Assembly: GCF_040802235.1 (NCBI RefSeq)
Contig: NC_133167.1
Location: 96,210,001-96,274,000, forward strand
Reading direction: 5' to 3'
Length of the DNA: 64,000 nucleotides
DNA from: Manis javanica
Taxonomy: Eukaryota; Chordata; Mammalia; Pholidota; Manidae
Below, piece by piece: positions 1 through 13,839 of the stretch. The notes below the pieces were generated by a model. It worked only from the letters and a program-made list of their open reading frames with translations. It was not told where the DNA came from and made no database searches. A program made the translations under genes and the position numbers. Each line of letters starts with the position of its first letter. Position 1 is the stretch's first letter.

Positions 1-1972
1 ATCATGATATAAATTGTCACAGGAGATGGGAATGATTGAGAATAAGCTTATTTGGAGTTGTTTAAAAAGTAAACATAACAGGGCTTCATGGCAAAAGACT
101 TTTTACTTATAACTATTGATCTTATATCTTAATTTTTTACATGCACTATAACAAAGATACAAGCAATTGCACACATACACAAAGTATTATGCATGCAAGA
201 TGTTCAAGATAGGAGTAAACACACACACATGAAACACTAACACAGAAAGACTATATAGGAAAAAAAATTACTCAAGAACAAATACTATACTTAGCTCCAA
301 GACAAATATAACTGTATAAATTAGTAACTGAACAGATGCAGTCTTCATTTGCATGTTTACAGAAAATGGTGCCAGGACAATACAACTCATGTATCTTCAA
401 CCATATGAACATTTTTCATATCCCCTATTTGGTAGTTTTCTAAGTTGAGACTTAGAAATGAGCAAAAGATTTCAGTGGGTATGGTCTAAGAATCCTTCCA
501 GTTATTATTTCATTCTCTGTAAGGGTGCACATTTAATTCATTTTCTATTTGTAGGCTATTTTATAATTTTGTGGTTTAGAAATTAATTTGTACAGAACGA
601 TTGGTAATGTAAACAATATTCGTCCATAGCAATACATATGAAGTTTGTTTAGTTGAGATGCAATTTCTGTCATGTAGAAAAGATAACTGCAAACATCTAA
701 TTATATTGCACAGAGATACTAACCAGCTTAGAATTGTATATTTGTTTCAGCATGCATGCACACAGAGACGCACACACAGACAGAAATGTTCATTAAATTC
801 TCTTTGAATCAGTCTTTACACCATGCTAGCTTTTCATCAAATACTGAGTTGAATAAAATTGCTGATTTACATTTATTTTGTATTTGCATGAGATTCATAG
901 TTGTAACTTTTTGAAAGTTATGAATTATCACACACACGTATACCAATAAATATATTGATTTGAATGGATGCATATTAATACTTAGGGTTCCTGGAAAGTG
1001 GTTCACAGCACTTGTAAGAGTTATTGAGTTGCTTTACAACAAATGTAATGAGAACATTTTTCTCTTCTCTAGAAGAAAATGTGATAACATTTTGCCAGAT
1101 ACATCAAGTGCAAAGCCAGTCTCTACAGCCACACGGTGGAACTACGTAACTATGGGGGTGCCATCTGTATGGACCTTCCAGGAGGTGTACAATATGGCAG
1201 CTCTGTTCAGGTGTGGAATAGTACTTTTTGATTAAAGGTTTGACTTATCCAAGAATCTGAAAACACTCCACAATGTAAACTGCTGTAGTTTAGATCCTGC
1301 TGGTACTGTGTTATGAACCATGCACATACTGATGTACTATTTTCAGAAGATGTGAAATGTCAGATATTTAAAAACTGTACACCCCATGGAGGAGGAAGAC
1401 AACTTAATACTTCCTCCATCTCCAGAGGTGCATCAAACTGAATGACATCTCCACTCAGCAAACAGGTGTTTAATGATGGTGTCCAAAAAGAAGTGGTGGG
1501 TGATGGGAAATTCAGAAATGCTTCCCCAAAAGGTGGATAATTTTTTTTAAAGTTTCAGGTCACAACCCTTTCAGAAAACACTGATGCCCAACACCCTGAT
1601 TCTTGGTCCAGAAGACACGGCTATTTCAGGCTGCGTGTTACCAGCGTGCCCCTTTACTCACAGTCCTGTGCTCTAACTAAGAGGGTCCCCTGGACCAGAC
1701 AGGGAGTAGGCGGGAGCTGTCCACTAACAGTAACAGCAGCAGGCAGCGGGAAAGATGACCTGGATGACCACAAACAGCCAAAGGATGTCGTGAACCCCCA
1801 TGGGATGCCATACTCTTCCTCGCCTATCTGCAGGCACTGTTTTACATGCTCTATTAACTCATTTGCTTTTTTGCTTGTTTGTTTTAAAAGAAAGTGATAA
1901 TAAAGACAGCTTAGTTAATGCAGAGGTTAAGTAGGCTGATATAGATTACATTATTAACCGAGGGAGTTCACA

Positions 1973-1995
1973 GGGTGGTGGTGGGTGGGTGGGGG
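1973..1995 (+). other. Potential G-quadruplex motif
   Basis: Four G runs of at least three separated by loops of 7, 1 and 1 bases fit the G3+N1-7 rule. Isolated, with no gene nearby. Confidence 0.5.
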
Positions 1996-2789
1996 AGAAA
2001 TGCTTTCTGAAGACAAGCATTTGACAAACAGACAAATAAAAACATAGGTATTTTTTCATCCTAATTACTAAATAGTTCATTTCCATCATTCCAGTTGTTT
2101 TTCTGTATCTTTGGGTTTTGGCATTTTTTCAATACCCCATAGAGTTTTCAAAGACCTTTTAGGCAAGAATCAAAATAAATAAATAAATACAGAACACTAA
2201 ATGAGAACTGTAACCAAAGAAGGAAGATTTGCTTCCTTAATACACACTTTTAAATTGACTAAAGCACAGGAACACTGAGGCACTATAAAATAATCTTGAG
2301 AGGGAAGTGGACTTATTCATGTCAACATTAATCCATGCTGAGTGAATGTCAAGGTCAACGGCCTAGAACATTTAAAATTAATTTCAGCATTATTGAGAGA
2401 ATAGCAAGATAGGTCTTTTTTACACATACTGCTATGGGACTTAAAGTTCTATATTTAACAATCCTTAAGACTTTAGAAATAAGATCATCTGAACATTATT
2501 TCATTAAAGTAACAGAATTTCAAGATTTGAAGAAATTTGAAGATCATCTTATAAAATCATCCTTATCGTGTTTGAGTATCAGCAAGGTATTCTTCAGTAT
2601 GCTCAGGTTCTGCTCATACATTTCTAGCACAAAAACAAAATGCTCCTTCCTTGGGCAATGTAGGCTATCTTTAGAAATTTCTAATTTCTTTTTTCAGTTG
2701 AGCAAAATCTATGCCCAGGTCCCTCTCAACAATTAGAGAAGGTTGCATAGAAATGTAATTTCAGTTTCAGAAAGAGGCAATAGAGACAG

Positions 2790-2814
2790 AAAGAAAGAAA
2801 GAAAGAAAAAAAAA
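2790..2814 (+). repeat. (GAAA)n/poly-A simple repeat
   Basis: Four to five AAAG units pass directly into an A9 run. It may be the tail of an unrecognised retroposon. Confidence 0.9.
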
Positions 2815-4956
2815 TAACTCCAGAATTGTCAGGAGAAATGAACGCCCAAATTCAGTAATGCCAACAAATCTCAGTTAGTATAAAAAAATCAAAATTATAA
2901 CTGAGGTGCGTTGTAGTGAAACTGCAGAATATCAGTGACAACAGTCTGAAGAGCAACTGAAAGGAACATAATTTACTTTGAAAGAGATGATTAGACTGAA
3001 AGCTAACTTCTTACTACAAAATGAGAACTAGGAAGCCTTGTAATAATATTGTCAAAGGACTGTAATAATATTGTCTTTTAATACTGTATCACTCACAGTG
3101 AGTATATATTTAAAGCATAAAGGTGAAACAAAGATGTTTGCAGTTGAAAACACAGAGAGAATTTCCTCCCAATAAATAGCTATGCTGACTGGACTTTAGC
3201 CAGAAAGGATAAAAGATCACTAGTACCCTATGGCAGATGGTGGCCATGAAAACACACCACTGTCATCTGCTGCCAGGGTCAGAGCTGACGGCCAGCCCCC
3301 GACTGCTGCCCTTCGGATGACCCTGTGTTTGCCTAGAAGCTTGGCTACCCCAGCTTGGTCCCAGCAAATGACGGAGCTTGGTGGGCAAGCCAGCACAGCC
3401 CATTCCCTTGACTTGCAATGGGCAGGAAGGACTCGAGACGGAGCTAGCTGGAACTTCCTCAGAGCAGTGTTGCAGTTTAAGACTCTTCCTGCCAAATCCT
3501 TCCCCAGTCCACCTCTCTGTAATTCCCGCTATTGCATTAATGTTGCTTTACTATTTTCATGAAAAACTTACAGTCTACACTTGGTGTGTTCAAGGAGAGG
3601 TATTAATTGGTAGTCTCCATGAGGATAGGTGGTCTATGAATTGAGCAAGAGGCCTTGATGGAACTTCTTATGGGATTGGTATCCTGGGATACACCTCTAT
3701 TCTTTTTTGTCATATTTTTTACTGAACTCAGAACTGAAACAAGGGAAGGCATTGTATTGGTAGAGCCACCTTAAATCTGTAACATCCAGTGCAAGGTTGT
3801 GCATAGCAGGTAATCAAAACTGAATTATCATCTTAAGTTCAGATCTGCCATTCCCATGATCGTTGGTACCGGTATAAAATTCATTGTACAGTTTTACAAC
3901 TTCCAATACTAGAGATTTAATCTACATTTGCAGGTATTTATGTTTTTCAGGCAGAAGATCATTCCATTATTTCTCTTTTCACCAGTCATTCACAGGAAGC
4001 GGGAAGATTTTGCCAGTTGATATCTTTTGAAATTCTCATCTAGCTAAGCATCTTGAGAAAATGCTGCATTCATTTCCTGTAAGTGCTTTGACTTTTACAG
4101 TAAAATAAAATCTGCAATAAAATATCTTTCCTTAATTAGGTAATATCTGATATAAAAAAGGAAACTATAAAAACATAATACTATGTGCTCTGGAAGACCT
4201 TGCTGACAGGTCTCCTGTTCCAAGACTGCTCATCCAAGGATATGTGCCCTACCAGGTTTGCAACTGTTTAAAAAAAAAATGCATGAAATCATCCTTTTTC
4301 TGTACATTCCAGTCTGTACATTTTCTCCAGTCCTTTTAGTCACATTCTCACCAAGGAGAGTGTTCATAAAGCTGTGGATTTTTAATCTATCTCTGGCTTT
4401 GTAACATAGCTTTCTATGTGTGCTGCTGACTGGAGGGTGTGGTCACATGGTCCCAACCAGCATCAGGTCAACTTGAATGGTGAGCCCGGCCCTCTTCTGT
4501 TTCCGGGATGTTAGCATTTGACTGAGTCCTCATTCTCCTTTGTGTATTCTTTTTACATTTCCTTCCCTCTTCAAATCTTTATTTTTCCCACTGAGGAGAG
4601 AAAGCCCGATTTCAAGGGGTGCTTGAGTGTTTGAATCTCTCTTGTGAAAACAGGTTTTGCTTTCTTGTTTTTTTTCCCCTCTGTTTTTAGTTCAAGACAA
4701 TCCTGTGTTTACAGCCAGATAAAGCAGCCTGTTGTCAAATCCCAGGGCAGAATGGTTAAGGTTACTGAGATTTCCAAGGCACTAACATGATCACATGGAG
4801 AGATTTTCTACTACAATTAGAATTATTAGACAAATATATTATTTGTAATATATGATAACTTAATAGTTTTACATAAAGAACACAGTTTTCATTGGGCTGG
4901 GAGTTTGGAGGAATGACCAGGATTTCTCACAGGGATCTTTACTTTTGAGTCCATAC

Positions 4957-5045
4957 TGACTCAGCACCATCTTGAACTGACTCAGCATCTCTGTGCAAAC
5001 TCATGTAGTCTGAATAGATTTAGCACAATCCAAGCTGACTCAGCA
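4957..5045 (+). promoter_or_regulatory. Cluster of three TGACTCAGCA (NF-E2/AP-1-type) motifs
   Basis: The identical decamer TGACTCAGCA occurs at 4,957-4,966, 4,978-4,987 and 5,036-5,045, all in the same orientation. Its reverse complement TGCTGAGTCA is the NF-E2/small-Maf-type recognition sequence and contains an AP-1 core. Three exact copies in 89 bp are unlikely by chance in such AT-rich DNA, but they may come from a short tandem duplication, since the flanks of the first two are partly alike. No gene lies within the window nearby; any enhancer role is inference. Confidence 0.45.
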
Positions 5046-5524
5046 TAGTTCCTGACCCATGTCTAATAATAAAATGAGAGCTAAACTATATGCAGTATTT
5101 CATAGAGTTTCTCTGTCTTCAATTTTTAACTAGCTATCTGGTCCTTTAAGGGTTCCACCCCAGTTATAAATCATAGGTTTGAGAATATTGCTAATTAGAG
5201 ATAAATATTCCTAGTGACTAGAAGTAAAACTTTGACTAAAATGAAATGTTGAAAACCATTATAATTATGCATGTGGTTGCATACTCTCAGTTTCTGTGAA
5301 AAATAAAGTTGCAACCACAATAAATGATCCACACCAGCTTCGTTTCATAAACCAGACAACTGAGGCTGAAACAGCGTAAGTGTCCAGGAGGCACACATAT
5401 AGAAAATTCTAATAGGAATAGGACAATAACCAGGTCTCTTTCTTCTTAGGGCAGGGAATTCTATCATATACTTCTCTGATTTGGACTTGATTACTTAAGT
5501 TAGGGAAAAAATAAACACATTAAT

Positions 5525-5650
5525 GAAGCTAGGTGTATCTTATTTAATTCTTACAAGGATCTTAAAAAATAGGCAATAACATTCCCATTTTATGGATTGG
5601 AATCTAGGCTCCAGATGAAATAAAGAGGCCAGGTCACACATTTATTAAAT
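5525..5650 (+). repeat. MIR-like SINE relic
   Basis: CATTCCCATTTTATGGATTG, then CCAGATGAAATAAAGAGGCCAG-like order and GGTCACACATTTATTAAATG, fit the MIR core in plus orientation. Confidence 0.5.
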
Positions 5651-7430
5651 GTTCTTACACACTGCACATCTGTATGACCTAGCCTCTCCAGATAGAAATC
5701 CATGTCATCATGGAGATAGAAACATAAGGAACTTTAATTTCACCAAAAATACTTCTCTCATGTTGTTATCACCCAAAAGCAAAAATTGGGCTTACCTACA
5801 GTTTGGCGGGAAGCACTTCGTGGAATATGATCAATGCATATTGTATTATCTACAAAGGTATTTCCCAGCCTCCTTTCTTTTATATGGAAAAGTTTTAGGT
5901 TCTTTCAAGTGTTGGTTCCATACCAACTTTCAGAGATTAGATCAATATTAAAGTTTATTTTCTGATTTTGACTGTTTTGCACATTTCCTAATTCTATAAC
6001 ATTTCTCTTTCAAATTAAATCTTGACTGAGTCTCAAAAATCTTTCTGTTAGTTTCTTTTTTACTTTGTAAGTCCAACAGTCCAATTTGCCAAGGAACCAA
6101 TCTGTGCATACAGACCGTAAAGCATTAAGCCACACGATGGTAAGTACCTCATTAAGATCCAGTTTGCTATCTCATAATTTGGTTTAAGTTCATTCTTTTG
6201 GCAATGTGTTGCATATTTTTTTTCATTGAATAACGAACAGAAATCAAAAAACCCGTTTCTTCTCTGAGGCCCAAATGGAAAATGGTTGAAGTTCAGATTA
6301 AATATTCCTACCAGCAGTATGCCCAGCAGGTGAGATAAATTCTAAACCAGAGCATGAAAGAGATGGTAGACAGAAAAAACAGAAATTGCAAAGCTTACAA
6401 AAATCAATAGTGTGTTATAGTCTGTGTGAAAAGCAGTAGAAACTACTTTTAGGTGAACTATTGGAAAGCTGTGTCTGAGGACAAATTAGCCTTACTTCTG
6501 AGAGCTAAATGACTTGGAGGTATTCATTTAATACCTCTTTATTTAGGCTAGGCCTAAGTTACCAAAGTTGAGGGGAGAATTAAAGCTTATCCTACCGTAC
6601 ATCCATTATCCACCACGCCTTGTCTGAACTGTCCTTCCCTAGACTTTCCTGAAATCCATTTTCTTCTCTTCGAAGACACAGCTCAATAGGAAAGTACTTC
6701 AAGAAGCTTGTTTAAATTCAGTCAGCTTCAGTGATTTCCTGATTTGATGACACACTCCCCATACATCGATATGCATGTTTTATATTTATTATGCAACTAT
6801 CATTATAATTATCTCTGAATATAGAAGATAGAAGATAGTCATTATGGACTTATTATGTTGATACATCAGGCCAAACAATACTTCCGATGAAATGACCAGG
6901 TGCAGTTTTGGGTTGAACTATTGGAATCACAATTTTAGCTCCCCTGTTAATTTTCTCTACCTTTGCCAATGACAGATTTCGTCTTTGATAAATTTAAGTC
7001 CCATTCATTTAAAGCTTATGAAATCTGTTTTTTAAGGTAATGTTATAATTTGAAGGAATAACTGAAAGCAAAACAGATCAAAAACTTGAAATATGGAAAT
7101 ATTTAATGATGTACAATTTGATTTTCTTTTATTTTAGTGAGAAATACTTCATGACAGAACTAATGAAGTTATATTGCTAACAACCAAAACAGTATTTCTT
7201 TAGATTATGTTACCATCGGAGTTGGCCAACAGTGAACAAATTAACTTTGGTCCTAAATTCTTTTGGAATATATTTCATATCGCTTTCTACCCAGGAGTAA
7301 TATGTGATAAAAGAAACAAGTGTCCACCCTTAGTGTTAACATGAAATCTACCCTTTCTCCAGAACTTACCAGTTTAAGATTCCCACTCATTTAGTTTCTA
7401 AAACACTGAATAACTATTATACTCTGTAAT

Positions 7431-7634
7431 AGGGGTCAGCAACATAGGCCTGCCATTAATGTCTGAAAATTATATTTTATTAGAACATAGCCACATGCAT
7501 TCATTTACTTAATGTCTATGGCTATTTTCACACGAGAATATCAGACTTGGATGGTTGGGACAGAGATCGTATGGCCTACAAAGCCTAAAACACTTATCAT
7601 CTCATCCCATATAAAAAATGTCTACTGACCCTTG
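7431..7634 (+). mobile_element. hAT-like non-autonomous DNA transposon relic
   Basis: About 200 bp starting AGGGGTCAGCAACATAGGCC and ending TACTGACCCTTGC, that is, imperfect terminal inverted repeats of the GGGGTCGGCAAAC type. The interior (ATTTTATTAGAACATAGCCA; GACAGAGATCGTATGGCCTA; CAAAGCCTAAAACACTTA) is a well-known mammalian interspersed sequence. I leave the family name open. No coding sequence. Confidence 0.65.
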
Positions 7635-10600
7635 CTCTATAGGAATGTGGGAATTGATGGCGAACAAGATAAACATAGTTCCTGACCTCAGACTAGAAGC
7701 AGAAGCCAAAAATCACAGAATAAGCAGGATTGCAGTAAGGGCTCTGTGAAACTTCAAGTACAAATTTTTATTTATGTAGGTCTTCCGGCTATTTTATGAA
7801 CAAGTGAGAAGTGTATTCATAATATGAAATATATGTAAGAGTGTTTTATAAAAATCATGTAACTCAGACATTAATAGATTGAAGAAAAAATCATACCATT
7901 TGCTAGTTTAAATGCTTCTATTCTGGATTATATGGAGAAGGTAAGAAGGGGTGGATGGCAATCACACTTTTTCTCATCAATAATTATTGTAATTCATTGA
8001 GTTACTTCAAAAGAGGTGCTTAATACAAAACCACCTCTTATTATTTCAGAATGACTTAAATTTCACTTTGTTTTATATCTATACAAGTATACATTCATTT
8101 TTTAGTAGCTCAAAGTAGTTATTTACACATTCCATGTTTTTTTTACAAAGTTTTCTTAAATGACTTATAACAAAAGATAAATTCAAGTAATAATACAATA
8201 GAAATAGAATATCAGAACAAGGGGAAATGAGGATAGAAATACCATGATATTCAATATAATTTTAAATTTGACTCTGAGCTTTCTCAAAATTATTACAATA
8301 ATGGAAATCCAATTTGTTATAGTTTTCAATTTGGAAGAGAGAAAACAAACCAAATCCTTAGGGAAATATAAAATTTTCCCCAAATAAAATTATTTTTAAA
8401 AGTGAAAAGTAGTCTAAACCTACAATTGATCTTCATTATCTTCCTTTGATTAGAATATTTCTTTGCATATTTGGGTGAATGGTGCTTACAAAAATATTCT
8501 TACATCTATTTTACATTATGCACTTCTCATTTGTCCATAAATTTGTAGCCAAAAATGTATGAAAATTTATATAGAAAACCTACATAAAAAAGAATGTATA
8601 CTGCAAGTTTTCTACAATATCTCTTACTGTAGTCAGACTTCTGTGATGGTTTAATATCTGCCTCTACTCTAATGAGGGTAGTACACATTCAGACACACAC
8701 ACACACACCATTACCCTTCATTATCTTCCTACACTGAAGATATCTGTCAATGGTAGTAAGATTCAGGAAGATCTCTGAAGCACCTGGTAAACTATTCTTT
8801 GGCGGCTTTGTACAAGCATTTAGGGTCCTGAAATTTTGGTGGATCTGAAACCTGGATCATGGGTGGCCTATTCTTTCAATGCTTAGATTCTCTAAAAAGC
8901 GAATTCTCTGATGGTTGTAGCTTTGTAAAGATTGCTTTCCCTTGAATCTTTTTTTTTTTCCAGTCCAGAAAAGAATCGCTTTTGGGAATCTGATCTCCTT
9001 CTTTATTAAAACAAGTAACATGAAATTCTGCCACTGGTTTGCAATGAATATGTACAGATGGTTAATTGTCATGCTTCAAATAAAATCTGTCAGTGAATCC
9101 ATCATGTTTTCTGATATTTTGTCTGCTCTACTTAAAAAAAAGCTCTGGGACAATCCCTTCCAAGAAATAATTTCTTAAAACTATTTATATATTCTTTCAG
9201 TCCATATTGAATATTCAGTTTGTGCATATTTTTTCCCCTTACTTTACTTTTTAACTGTCTTTCTAATAATGGACCAAGTGCACTGATTTTTCTGCTTAAA
9301 CCTAAAGGGGCACCAATAACATATCTTTGTATGTGGAAATATGTAATGGGAACTTTGTTTCACAGCATTGCTGATAGTAGTTTAAAGATTTAGAGAAAAT
9401 TGTATGATCAGTAGTTGAGTATTGGTTAAAAAAAGGAATACTGATATATGGATTACATGTGCTTATTAATATTAGCTTATGTAATCATATCTATAGACAA
9501 TATTAAATGAGGAAATGGAGGGAACATTTTATAATTTATGACATGATGCCCTTTGTATGTGAATGTGTATGTGTGAAAAAAGATTTATTTTTTTAATGAT
9601 CAAAATTAGATTCACCAAAATGTAATAGCAGCTATTATTGCTGGTGTGGGATTTTGAATAATTACCTCATTGTGTTTTTCTGTGGATAATAAATAAATGC
9701 ATTTTCTACCTATTAGAGGATTATTATTTTTAAATTTAAGGAGCAAACTGACTTTGGAAAACTGTGCTTAAATACTTGTTGGGCATGGTTGCCACATAAG
9801 AGAATCAAACAGCTGCTTGAGAAAACGAGTCATCGGCTTGCTATGTGAGGAGGGTATGAGCAAGGGCAGGGAAGCTACGGACATTCACACGCACCTCTAT
9901 TAGCAAAGCTCAGAGAGAAAGACTTTGAATTGGGAAGAACTAACTGCTAAAATATTGTAGGATTGCCAGGCTTCAGAGGTGAAGAAGAAAAGATGATTGG
10001 TGAGAAGCTTGTAGGGACATCCTTAAAAGAAATTATGTGTTCCCACATTTAGCAACACATCTAGCTCCTTCTGAGCAGAAAGCTTCACAATACTCCCAGT
10101 GCATCAGTAACACAGAGAATCTCAGGGGCCTAGATTCCTAGGTTCTAACCACACTCTCTTACAGATAGGAGAAGAGATCTCTGCATGGTTAAAACAAGTT
10201 TAAACTTTTACAACAAGTCACATACAGACTCATGATTAGTGAAGCTCCCTCAGGAGGCAGAAGGAAAGGAAGCAGCCTTAACCTGTACTGGGCTAAGGCC
10301 CAGAGTGGGAGGAGGCTGCAGGCTGCACTCAGATTGGGGAGCTGGCTGTGATGGGTGCACTCAGCCTCTACGCGTTACATACACAGCAAACAAGACCCCT
10401 GTCAGGGTCTCCACCCCAGTCAGACAACTCCCCAGAATAAGCCCTTGACCATACTCTGAGATTATGCCCATCAGTTTGCCTTTCACATGGAGAATATTGT
10501 GAGAAACAGGACCTTCAGGAACAGTGGACACACACAGGCGGGCATCCAGCAGGCAAGAGTCTATATAGAACAGAAAATGAAAGCACAGTATTACCAGGGC

Positions 10601-11819
10601 CTTGGTCAGAGACAGGCTGGCTTCTCTGGGCCTCCCTCCTGACCTCCCGACGGAGAGGCTGGGAACAGAAGGCTGATGGGGAGCAGGTGGGTTTGGCTGG
10701 CCCCTTGGCTGGAGGCTCACATTCCTCATACGCTGTCCTCACATGTTTGGTTGGTTGGACGCAGGGGTTTGGTTTTTCTTTTGTGAACGGAGACAGTGAG
10801 TCAAAAGACTTTGAATGGGAATTGATCTTTCCTTCTATTGTATTGAATCTAAAGCCTCTCTTGTTTGAATCACATTCACCCGCACAATGCTCAGCCATGC
10901 TTGTGGCCCACAGACAGACACTCGTGCCCTTGCAGGAAGAAGAGCGGCTCCTGCTGGGCTGGAGTGCAGAGCAGCAGCCTTATGGGTAATTAATGCCCAA
11001 AGAGGAAGTTAAGAAAGAAGAGGAAAAATACACCTATGGGCCTCTAAGAAGAGCCCTGCACAGCCTTAGATTAGAAACGAAGGAGAGGGGCTGGGCTGAG
11101 TGCACCTGTTTGTCATTGTGCTTTTCTCTTCCTCACCTAAGGTTCAAGGACAGAGTTTATGAAATAAATTTGCTGGAAGCTATAACTGTTTTGCTCATGG
11201 GAGAATGTAATGAGGGGGAAAATTGAGTTCTAATAGCTGGTAGGAAAAAGTGACTTAGGGATCAAGCTGCCCTTGTTTTAGAAAATGCCTTGATTAGACC
11301 ACTTGGGTAAATGAGTCTCTGCAGGGTCTAGGCATTAGGGACCTGGTATTAGGACCTCAGAGCAAGGAGACACTGGAGGAGCAGCACGGGGGACAGGATG
11401 ACCTGCTAGACCCTGTGGCCCCTCACCTTCCCCCTCCAAACCTAGTAAAGGTGTTAAGTTCACAAAATGCTGGTCTAGGGGTGTGTGTGTGTACTGGCTA
11501 ACAGGAACAGTATGAGATAAAGTAGAATGTCACTAAAAACGAGACAGAACTTCAGGGGAAGCACAGAAATATATAGTTTAATAAATCAGAACAATTTGGA
11601 GTGGGAAAATAGTGGTTAGAGCTCTGCTGTACTGTGAAATTGGGGGTTTGAGTCAATCTTGCCTAGATTTAACTGAGATAGAACCGAGACCCCCCCATAT
11701 GACATCTGGGTGAAACCTAACTGGCAAGTATGTAATCTGTTGTAGAAAAATTCCAGGAAAAAAGTGTTTTAAAAAACTGATAGCACTTACATCCCAGTTT
11801 TTTGGGAAAAGGCTAGTGG
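7635..11819. other. Intergenic DNA, no gene recognised
   Basis: AT-rich to about 10,200, then a GC-richer block (10,230-11,110) in which overlapping frames of 100-127 codons run on both strands. None of these matches a protein family I know, and they lie in mutually exclusive frames, so I read none as a gene. Confidence 0.55.
8691..8708 (+). repeat. (CA)n microsatellite
   Basis: Uninterrupted alternating AC run within an otherwise unremarkable stretch. Confidence 0.95.
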
Positions 11820-12000
11820 TTCATGCATTCATTTATCCTGCACATTTTATTGAGCATTGACTATGCACCAGCACTGTTCAAATTGCCAGGGATAGGGCTG
11901 AGGATGCAAGCAATGGGATTTAAAGCAATCAAAGTTATAACTACTTATATGTTAGTAGATGGGAAATTCAGAGACCAAATGCCATTGGTTGTCCTGTTTG
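11820..12000 (+). repeat. Ancient interspersed repeat fragment
   Basis: TTTTATTGAGCATTGACTAT, GCACCAGCACTGTTCAAATT and CCAGGGATAGGGCTGAGGAT resemble the TTATTGAGCACCTACTATG-type segment found in old mammalian repeats (antisense L2-like or the family at 22,825). The 69-codon frame over it is not a gene. Confidence 0.4.
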
Positions 12001-12213
12001 GTACCTCAGAAATATTAAAGGAAAGAAAATAAAATTGTCTTATTTTTGATACTTCATTCCAACACCAATTCTCTGATATCAAGGATGCCCTACAGTTCAA
12101 TTAAACTATGACACTAACTACCCAGAAATAGCAAACACCCCACAGGTCAAGGGCAACAGCCTTCATAAGATTACCCTTACTTCAGATACAGCTGCAAGTG
12201 GGGCTCCCAGGCC

Positions 12214-12575
12214 TCGTCTGCTCAGGCTGCCTTAACAAACTTACATAGACTAAATGGCTTAAACAACAGAAAATAAGTTTCTTGCTGTGCTAGAGGCTGG
12301 AAACTCCAAGATACACATGCCAGCCAATTGGGTTCCTGCTGAGCAGGTTCCCCTTGGCTTACAGATAGCTGCCCCCTCTATGTGCTCATGCGGCAGGGAG
12401 CGCAGGAGACAGGAGAACGCACAAGCTCTCTCTGGTGACTTTACCCATAAGGGTACCAGTCTCACTACTAGGGCCCACCCTCAGGACCTCCTGTCAACCT
12501 AATTATCCCCTCCAAATCCCCCCTCCAAATACCATCACACTGTGGGGTAGGGCTTCAATGTGACCTGGCAGGTGG
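12214..12575 (-). mobile_element. MLT1-type MaLR LTR, antisense
   Basis: The plus strand shows the reverse complement of a MaLR LTR: GCTCAGGCTGCCTTAACAAA, GGCTTAAACAACAGAAAATA, GCTAGAGGCTGGAAACTCCA, AGGGCCCACCCTCAGGACCT, CAAATACCATCACACTGTGG. The order is right and divergence is substantial. Both overlapping short frames are by-products. It is an old solitary LTR with no visible internal region. Confidence 0.75.
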
Positions 12576-13713
12576 TTACACACGCTATTCTATAGTGGCA
12601 GGTTGCCTGGGGAGAGGGATGAACACATAGCTTCCATGTGCTCTCCACGTGGAATCCAGGCAGGCCCTCCTTCCAGCCCATCAGCGTGTTCAGCAGGCTG
12701 GAAGCTCCACTGAGCCTTGATGTCCACAGTTTGATACAGGGTTTTATTATGGAGGCACAATTGAATAAATCATTGCCCATTGGAGATAAAACTCAATACC
12801 CAAGTCCAATCCTCCGCCTGGATGTTGGGAGGTGCAGCCAACATTTCTGAAGCTCTGTGCCAGGAACTAGGGACAAAGACAAAATACACTTTTTTATTAT
12901 ATTGCAGATAGAATGCTAAAACTAATCATCTGCCAGGTCACAGGGCCCAGCCAGTGGGAGGTGAGCTGATCTAACAGGAGCTCAGTTGGGCAGCTCTGCC
13001 TCTGGGCAGAGGGGGAGGTAAGAGGGATCCAGTCAGACCTTCATGTCTTTGCTACAGAGGCTGCTTCGCACCTTCAGACACACACCACAAGGGGGACTGT
13101 GACTCTCGCTATCCCCAGTCTTCCCTGCGGGTACCTTGTTGGGCCCACAGAGAAACGTCTACAAACAGACATGTGATTTCTCTGTTTTTGAGGCTGGTCT
13201 TCACTTAGTCTCCTTGAAGTTGCCTGCCTTTCCTTGGATTTCAGGCATATTGGTTGTTCTGTACTCTCAGCTCTTGTGGTTTCAAGAAAAGTTAGATTTT
13301 CTTTTAAGTTCATTCATCTATGGTTGACCTTTCAATTTGTAGTTAACAAAGCTTATTATTCACACTTCCTGTTTTTTTCATTTGATTCTAACCATGATCC
13401 TGGAAGACTGACAGAGTAGGTCTTACTGGTGCAGAGCTGTTCTCATTAATGTGAAGAGAGTGCTCTTTCCAGCACATTACATATTTATTTCTCAAAGATC
13501 CTAAATGGATTTGTATGTCAGTCACTATCCTTTGGGTCTGTCCTATGTTCATTAAAAAAGGAAAAAAAATGGACCACTCAAAAGATAAAAAGGAGACCCC
13601 AGAGAGCACATATATTTCTCTACCCTCCAAATAAGTTACCTTATTTTCTTCCATGTCCAATATCAGTAACCATCCCATTTTAATTTGCATATGCTTTACC
13701 CTATCTGCCTACT

Positions 13714-13800
13714 AAGACAGAGATCCCCAAACTTCAGAAAACATATGAAATACTTGAAACTAATAAAAATGCAAATGCTAGGCGCATCTCCAAGTTTTCT
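13714..13800 (+). mobile_element. MER5-like transposon fragment
   Basis: GATCCCCAAACTTCAGAAAA followed by AAAAATGCAAATGCTAGGCG and TCTGATTTACTAAGGGTGC resembles the left part of a MER5-type element. It is short and diverged. Confidence 0.4.
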
Positions 13801-13839
13801 GATTTACTAAGGGTGCAGGAGTGAGGGGTACCTACAAAT

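Larger units (their letters stand above)
1..4956. other. Intergenic DNA, no gene recognised
   Basis: AT-rich sequence with short chance frames only. A somewhat GC-richer stretch at 3,220-3,520 has overlapping frames on both strands and no recognisable protein. CA-rich bits occur near 210-230 and 750-780. Confidence 0.6.

Noticed and set aside
10361..10898. Overlapping 122- and 127-codon minus-strand frames
   Set aside because: They overlap each other and a plus-strand frame in different registers; no family similarity or conserved motif is visible.
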